A DNA stretch of 17,107 bases from Betaproteobacteria bacterium (GTDB lineage: Bacteria > Pseudomonadota > Gammaproteobacteria > Burkholderiales > SG8-41), in the NCBI GenBank assembly GCA_025363575.1, contig JANYDM010000112.1, positions 1 through 17,107 on the forward strand, in the 5' to 3' direction. The translations under genes and the position numbers were made by a program. The notes under the pieces are model-generated. The model ran no database searches and was not told the DNA's origin. It saw only the letters and a list, made by a program, of their open reading frames with translations. Within the stretch, counting starts at the first letter, position 1; each line of letters begins with the position of its first letter. Shown here piece by piece: positions 14,306 to 17,107 of this stretch.

Positions 14306-14893
14306 CTATGCCGACAATGCTTGGTCGAGAAAATCCAGCCGGTCCTGGCCCCAGTACAAAATATCCTGATAGACATAGGTCGGCGTGCCGAACACGCCAT
14401 GCCGCGCCGCCTCCGCCTCGCTCGCCTGCCACGCAGCCATGATTTCCGGCGTGTCCTGCATCGCGAGCAGCCGCGCGCCGTCGAGGCCGAGCTTATCCGC
14501 GGTCGCCACGCGCACGGACGGATCGCGCACGTCTTGTTCCTCGCTCCACAGCGCGTGCAGCAGCGCATGGCTCAGCGCCAGCGCGTTCCAGCCGAGCTTG
14601 TCGGCGGCAATGACCATGCGAGCGCTGTACTGATTGTCAGTCGGATAATGGCGCGGCCGCAGCACGAGCGGCATATTCAGGCGCTGGCGCCAGCGCGTAA
14701 GCTCGACTTCATGATAGCGGCGGCGTGCGTCCGGCCGCGTCAGCAGCGGAATGCCGCCATTCGGCGGCACGATGCGCGTCGGGCGCACGATGACATCAAG
14801 TTCGTGCTTCTCTATCAGGGCTTTGAACTTCGGCCAGCCCAGATACGCCCACGGGGACGACAGAGAATGAAAGTAGATGACGGTTTTTTTCAT
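14306..14893 (-). CDS. 2-hydroxychromene-2-carboxylate isomerase-like (DsbA-fold, kappa-GST) protein
   Basis: This 195-residue protein starts at ATG 14893 (MKKTVIYFHSLSSPWAYLG); the frame is open 26 codons further, but that part lies in the divergent promoter region and lacks domain character. It has the thioredoxin-like DsbA fold without a CxxC: the SSPWAYLG turn supplies the Ser (Ser13) that binds glutathione, the GTPTYV loop holds cis-Pro171, and YWGQDRLDFL (180-189) is the family C-terminal signature. The reference enzyme (NahD) isomerises a naphthalene-pathway intermediate with glutathione; many homologues in this family have unknown substrates. Length is normal. No clear SD precedes the start. 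It is first of a two-gene leftward unit with the hydrolase and is divergent from a Bug gene. Confidence 0.92.
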   Translation of the reverse strand: MKKTVIYFHSLSSPWAYLGWPKFKALIEKHELDVIVRPTRIVPPNGGIPLLTRPDARRRYHEVELTRWRQRLNMPLVLRPRHYPTDNQYSARMVIAADKLGWNALALSHALLHALWSEEQDVRDPSVRVATADKLGLDGARLLAMQDTPEIMAAWQASEAEAARHGVFGTPTYVYQDILYWGQDRLDFLDQALSA

Positions 14894-14964
14894 GCGCACA
14901 GCGTTAAATTGGGCATTCAGGGCGGTAGTATACGGGATTGTTGCACTGCGGAATGCCAAGTACC

Positions 14965-15963
14965 ATGACAAACAAATTTTTTCGCGCGTCTGTCACAACC
15001 GTCGTCGCACTCATCGCGTTCGCGGCAATTGCACAGTCCGCGTGCGCGCAGACGGCGGCGACACCCTATCCTGAAAAACCAGTGCGCCTCGTCGTCCCGT
15101 TCGCCGCGGGCGGCGCGCTCGATGTCGTCGCGCGCATCGTCGGCCAGAAAATGACCGACGCGTGGGGCCGGCAGATCGTCATCGACAACCGCCTGGGCGC
15201 CGGCGGCAATATCGGCGCAGAATTCGTGGCGAAGGCACCTGCGGACGGCTATACGCTGCTCATGTCGTCGGTGACCACGCAGGCGATCAACATGAGCCTG
15301 CTCGCAAAACCGCCGTACGATTTCATTCACGACTACTCGGCCGTCGCGCTGGTCGCGTCGGCGCCGCTTGCGCTGGTCATTCATTCGTCGCTGCCGGCAA
15401 AATCGGTGCGCGAGTTCATCGCGCTGGCCAAAGCGCACCCGGGAGAGCTGAACTACTTCTCGTCTGGCACCGGCACCGGCACGCATCTGGCAGCCGTCAT
15501 CTTCGATCAGATGGCTGGCATCAAGACGACACACGTGCCGTACAAAGGCGGCGCGCAGGCGCTGGGCGATCTGCTGTCGGGCCAGGTGCAGTTCGCCATG
15601 TCTACCATCGGCCTCGTCGAGCCGCATGCGGAAAGCGGCCGCCTGCGTCTGCTCGGCGTGGGCTCGGCAAAGCGCTTTACGCGGCTGCCCGACTTGCCGA
15701 CGATCGCGGAGAGCGGCGTGAAAGGTTACGGCGCCGAGCAGTGGTACGGCATCGTGGCGCCCGCGGGCACGCCCGCGGCCATCATCAACAAACTCGCCGC
15801 CGAAACCAGAACCATCGTTGCCAACGCCGAAGTCAGAGACCGTTTCCTCGCTCAGGGCATAGAGCCCGTCTACGCGGGGCCGGAGGAATTCGCCGGATAC
15901 ATCCGGTCGACGGTGGCGAAATACGCAATAGTCATCAAAGCGCTGGGTCTGGCGGTGGACTGA
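14965..15963 (+). CDS. Bug-family (TTT) periplasmic solute receptor
   Basis: The protein has 332 residues from ATG 14965; ATG 14953 and TTG 14938 are in frame upstream, and no good SD singles one out. I chose 14965 because the leader MTNKFFRASVTTVVALIAF is typical and ends at SACAQ. The Bug blocks are all there: YPEKPVRLVVPFAAGG, IDNRLGAGGNIGAEF, KAPADGYTLL, YDFIHDYSAV, HSSLPAKSVREFIALAK, FSSGTGTGTHLAAVIF, VPYKGGAQALGDLLSG and LPTIAESGVKGY. It keeps the classic lobe-2 VPYKGGAQA loop. It is divergent from the isomerase/hydrolase pair across 71 bases, so it may take up the compound those enzymes process; that is an inference from position. No permease is nearby. Confidence 0.94.
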   Translation: MTNKFFRASVTTVVALIAFAAIAQSACAQTAATPYPEKPVRLVVPFAAGGALDVVARIVGQKMTDAWGRQIVIDNRLGAGGNIGAEFVAKAPADGYTLLMSSVTTQAINMSLLAKPPYDFIHDYSAVALVASAPLALVIHSSLPAKSVREFIALAKAHPGELNYFSSGTGTGTHLAAVIFDQMAGIKTTHVPYKGGAQALGDLLSGQVQFAMSTIGLVEPHAESGRLRLLGVGSAKRFTRLPDLPTIAESGVKGYGAEQWYGIVAPAGTPAAIINKLAAETRTIVANAEVRDRFLAQGIEPVYAGPEEFAGYIRSTVAKYAIVIKALGLAVD

Positions 15964-15981
15964 AATCCACGCCGGGCCGCC

Positions 15982-16800
15982 TCAATCGGCGTCGCGCTCC
16001 ACCGGCATGCTGTTGAGGGTATCGGCGGAATTCACGAAATCGAAGTGCAACACCGGCTGGCGACCGGTCTGGCCGGGCGACTTCTTCCCGGTCTGCAGCA
16101 CTTGCGGGCGCGACTCGCTCATCTTCATCTCCACCCGGTAGTCGGCGGGCAGCGTTCTTTCGTAATGCGGCAGCACCCTCTTCAGGTAATCGTACTGGCG
16201 GGTTTCGTTGATGATCACGCCCATGGTCTCGAGCAGCGTCAATTTCGGAAAATACTCGCCCGCCGGGCGGCTGTAATTGACGATCTGCATGAAGCGGATG
16301 TAATCCCTGTAGTACGGGTCCGCTTCCTCGATCTCCCGGCCGTTCGAGAATATGCCATCCATGAAAAAAGACATGGTGAGGTCGCGGCGGGGCTTTTTCG
16401 ACCAGTTCAGCAGGATATCGTTGACCGTCACCGACAGGCACAGCTCCAGGTGGCCGCCTACCAGATAGACGCGCGACGGCGTAACGTCGAAAGGCACCTC
16501 GCCGTCCTTCGAGAACACCCAGTAGTCGGGCGCGCAGTCTTCCATGAAATAGTTTTCCGCCGTCCGGTCGTCCTGCAGATAGATGACGGGGATATGGTTC
16601 TTGCGCGCAAAGTGGATCGCCTGGTCGACCCCGAACTTGCTGGCGATGCGCCCGTCGTCATTGGACGAGGCGTGCGTCACGATCATCACGGCATCGCCCT
16701 TCAAATGGATATCGGGCGGATTGGTGAACGTGTGCTGCGGGCAGCTCGCGAACGACGCCCATGACCAAACGCCCAAAATCAGGATTGCAAGTTCACGCAT
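15982..16800 (-). CDS. Exported protein of unknown family
   Basis: This 272-residue protein starts at ATG 16800. A short hydrophobic leader ends in FASC (Cys20), so it is either signal peptidase I-cleaved or, less surely, a lipoprotein; the leader has only Arg2 as positive charge, balanced by Glu3. I do not recognise a domain. The N-terminal half alternates buried strands with acidic turns (GDAVMIVTHASSNDDGR, IPVIYLQDDRT, SRVYLVGGHLELCLS), suggesting an alpha/beta fold; Cys89 (MEDCAPDYW) and Cys121 could form a disulfide. The C-terminal third (about 220-272) is polar and probably disordered. GGHLELC and FMEDCAPDYW look like conserved blocks worth a profile search. It is convergent with the Bug gene, 18 bases apart. 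Confidence 0.72.
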   Translation of the reverse strand: MRELAILILGVWSWASFASCPQHTFTNPPDIHLKGDAVMIVTHASSNDDGRIASKFGVDQAIHFARKNHIPVIYLQDDRTAENYFMEDCAPDYWVFSKDGEVPFDVTPSRVYLVGGHLELCLSVTVNDILLNWSKKPRRDLTMSFFMDGIFSNGREIEEADPYYRDYIRFMQIVNYSRPAGEYFPKLTLLETMGVIINETRQYDYLKRVLPHYERTLPADYRVEMKMSESRPQVLQTGKKSPGQTGRQPVLHFDFVNSADTLNSMPVERDAD

Positions 16801-17032
16801 GCGACTTGTCTCGCGACCTTTTTAATTTTGACTGCGGCGATGCCGGCACCCTCCGTGCGCACCGTTTTCCCCGGCTCTACGACCCTTGTATGTCCCGGGC
16901 ATCACCTTCCCGGGGCGAAATATTGCATTAACGCCATCGCGCCGTCAAACGCGCGGTCGCGCGCGCCGACAGCGTTTGCGATATGGCATCGCGTCGTTTA
17001 CAGTCGGGCGTTGTTGCGCAGCACTTTCCCAG
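16801..17032. other. Non-coding region between the exported-protein gene and the heptamer repeat
   Basis: No open frame here looks like a gene. On the minus strand, an A-rich patch about 25 bases before ATG 16800 may be part of that gene's promoter. CCCGGG occurs twice (16894-16899 and 16909-16914) and could fold as a six-pair hairpin. The stretch 16940-16970 is alternating CG. I see nothing else. Confidence 0.5.
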
Positions 17033-17107
17033 CACCCCGCACCCCGCACCCCGCACCCCGCACCCCGCACCCCGCACCCCGCACCCCGCACCCCGCACCC
17101 CGCACCC
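17033..17107. repeat. Heptamer tandem repeat (CACCCCG)n running off the window end
   Basis: The unit CACCCCG is repeated without error for ten full copies plus five bases and continues past the right edge. It is not in any evident gene. The complementary strand is (GGGGTGC)n, with runs of four G separated by three bases, which is the pattern of a strong G-quadruplex. A 7-base unit can change frame when copies are gained or lost. Such ends are also common where short-read assemblies break. Confidence 0.95.

Noticed and set aside
14240..14968. A 242-codon plus-strand open frame across the isomerase gene
   Set aside because: It is antisense to the DsbA-fold gene and has no recognisable domain or ribosome binding site.
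17033..17107. The heptamer array as a CRISPR array
   Set aside because: There are no spacers; the 7-base unit is repeated directly head to tail, and no cas genes are present.

Overview
The window looks like chromosomal DNA of a GC-rich betaproteobacterium, most likely Burkholderiales-like. The main reason is the density of Bug-type receptors (solute receptors of the tripartite tricarboxylate transporter, TTT, family), which are strongly expanded in Bordetella/Cupriavidus-type genomes. Codon use with strong G/C third positions, GTG starts and long antisense ORFs fits this. Genus cannot be assigned by reading alone. I see no rRNA, tRNA, CRISPR array, integrase or transposase.

Left part (1-6601): a partial Bug gene on the minus strand stands head to head with a plus-strand gene train: Bug receptor, TRAP-type (DctP) receptor without a signal peptide, second Bug receptor, an ABC-type SBP_bac_3 receptor overlapping it by one base, a NIPSNAP protein, and a PQQ-dependent alcohol dehydrogenase. 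A clear rho-independent terminator closes the train. Four receptors from three transporter classes are lined up with no permease gene. The dehydrogenase has the Asp-Tyr-Asp active-site signature expected for lanthanide dependence, but lacks the usual vicinal Cys-Cys and has Asp where the metal-ligand Glu is expected.

Middle (6602-10902): a small four-helix membrane protein with an NPYEAP N-terminus, a small secreted basic protein, a periplasmic c-type cytochrome on the minus strand (a possible electron acceptor for the dehydrogenase), a further Bug receptor, an AI-2E/PerM-family membrane protein, and a decayed C-terminal remnant of an ATP-grasp ligase.

Right part (10903-17107): a D-2-hydroxyacid dehydrogenase; a secreted protein of unknown family carrying HExxH plus ExxxD, probably a zinc peptidase; a ModA-like binding protein without signal peptide, divergent from the peptidase across a region with a perfect inverted repeat; a minus-strand pair of a 2-hydroxychromene-2-carboxylate isomerase-like protein and a dienelactone hydrolase-family protein; a fifth Bug receptor divergent from that pair; an unrecognised 272-residue exported protein; and a (CACCCCG)n heptamer tandem repeat that runs off the window end.

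Overall this is an accessory metabolic region: eight solute-binding proteins in 17 kb, with enzymes for alcohol oxidation, 2-hydroxy/2-oxo acids and aromatic ring-cleavage-type intermediates. The receptors presumably capture organic acids and either share permeases encoded elsewhere or act as periplasmic sensors. The most unusual points are the permease-less mixed-receptor train coupled to a lanthanide-type quinoprotein, and the HExxH/ExxxD protein.
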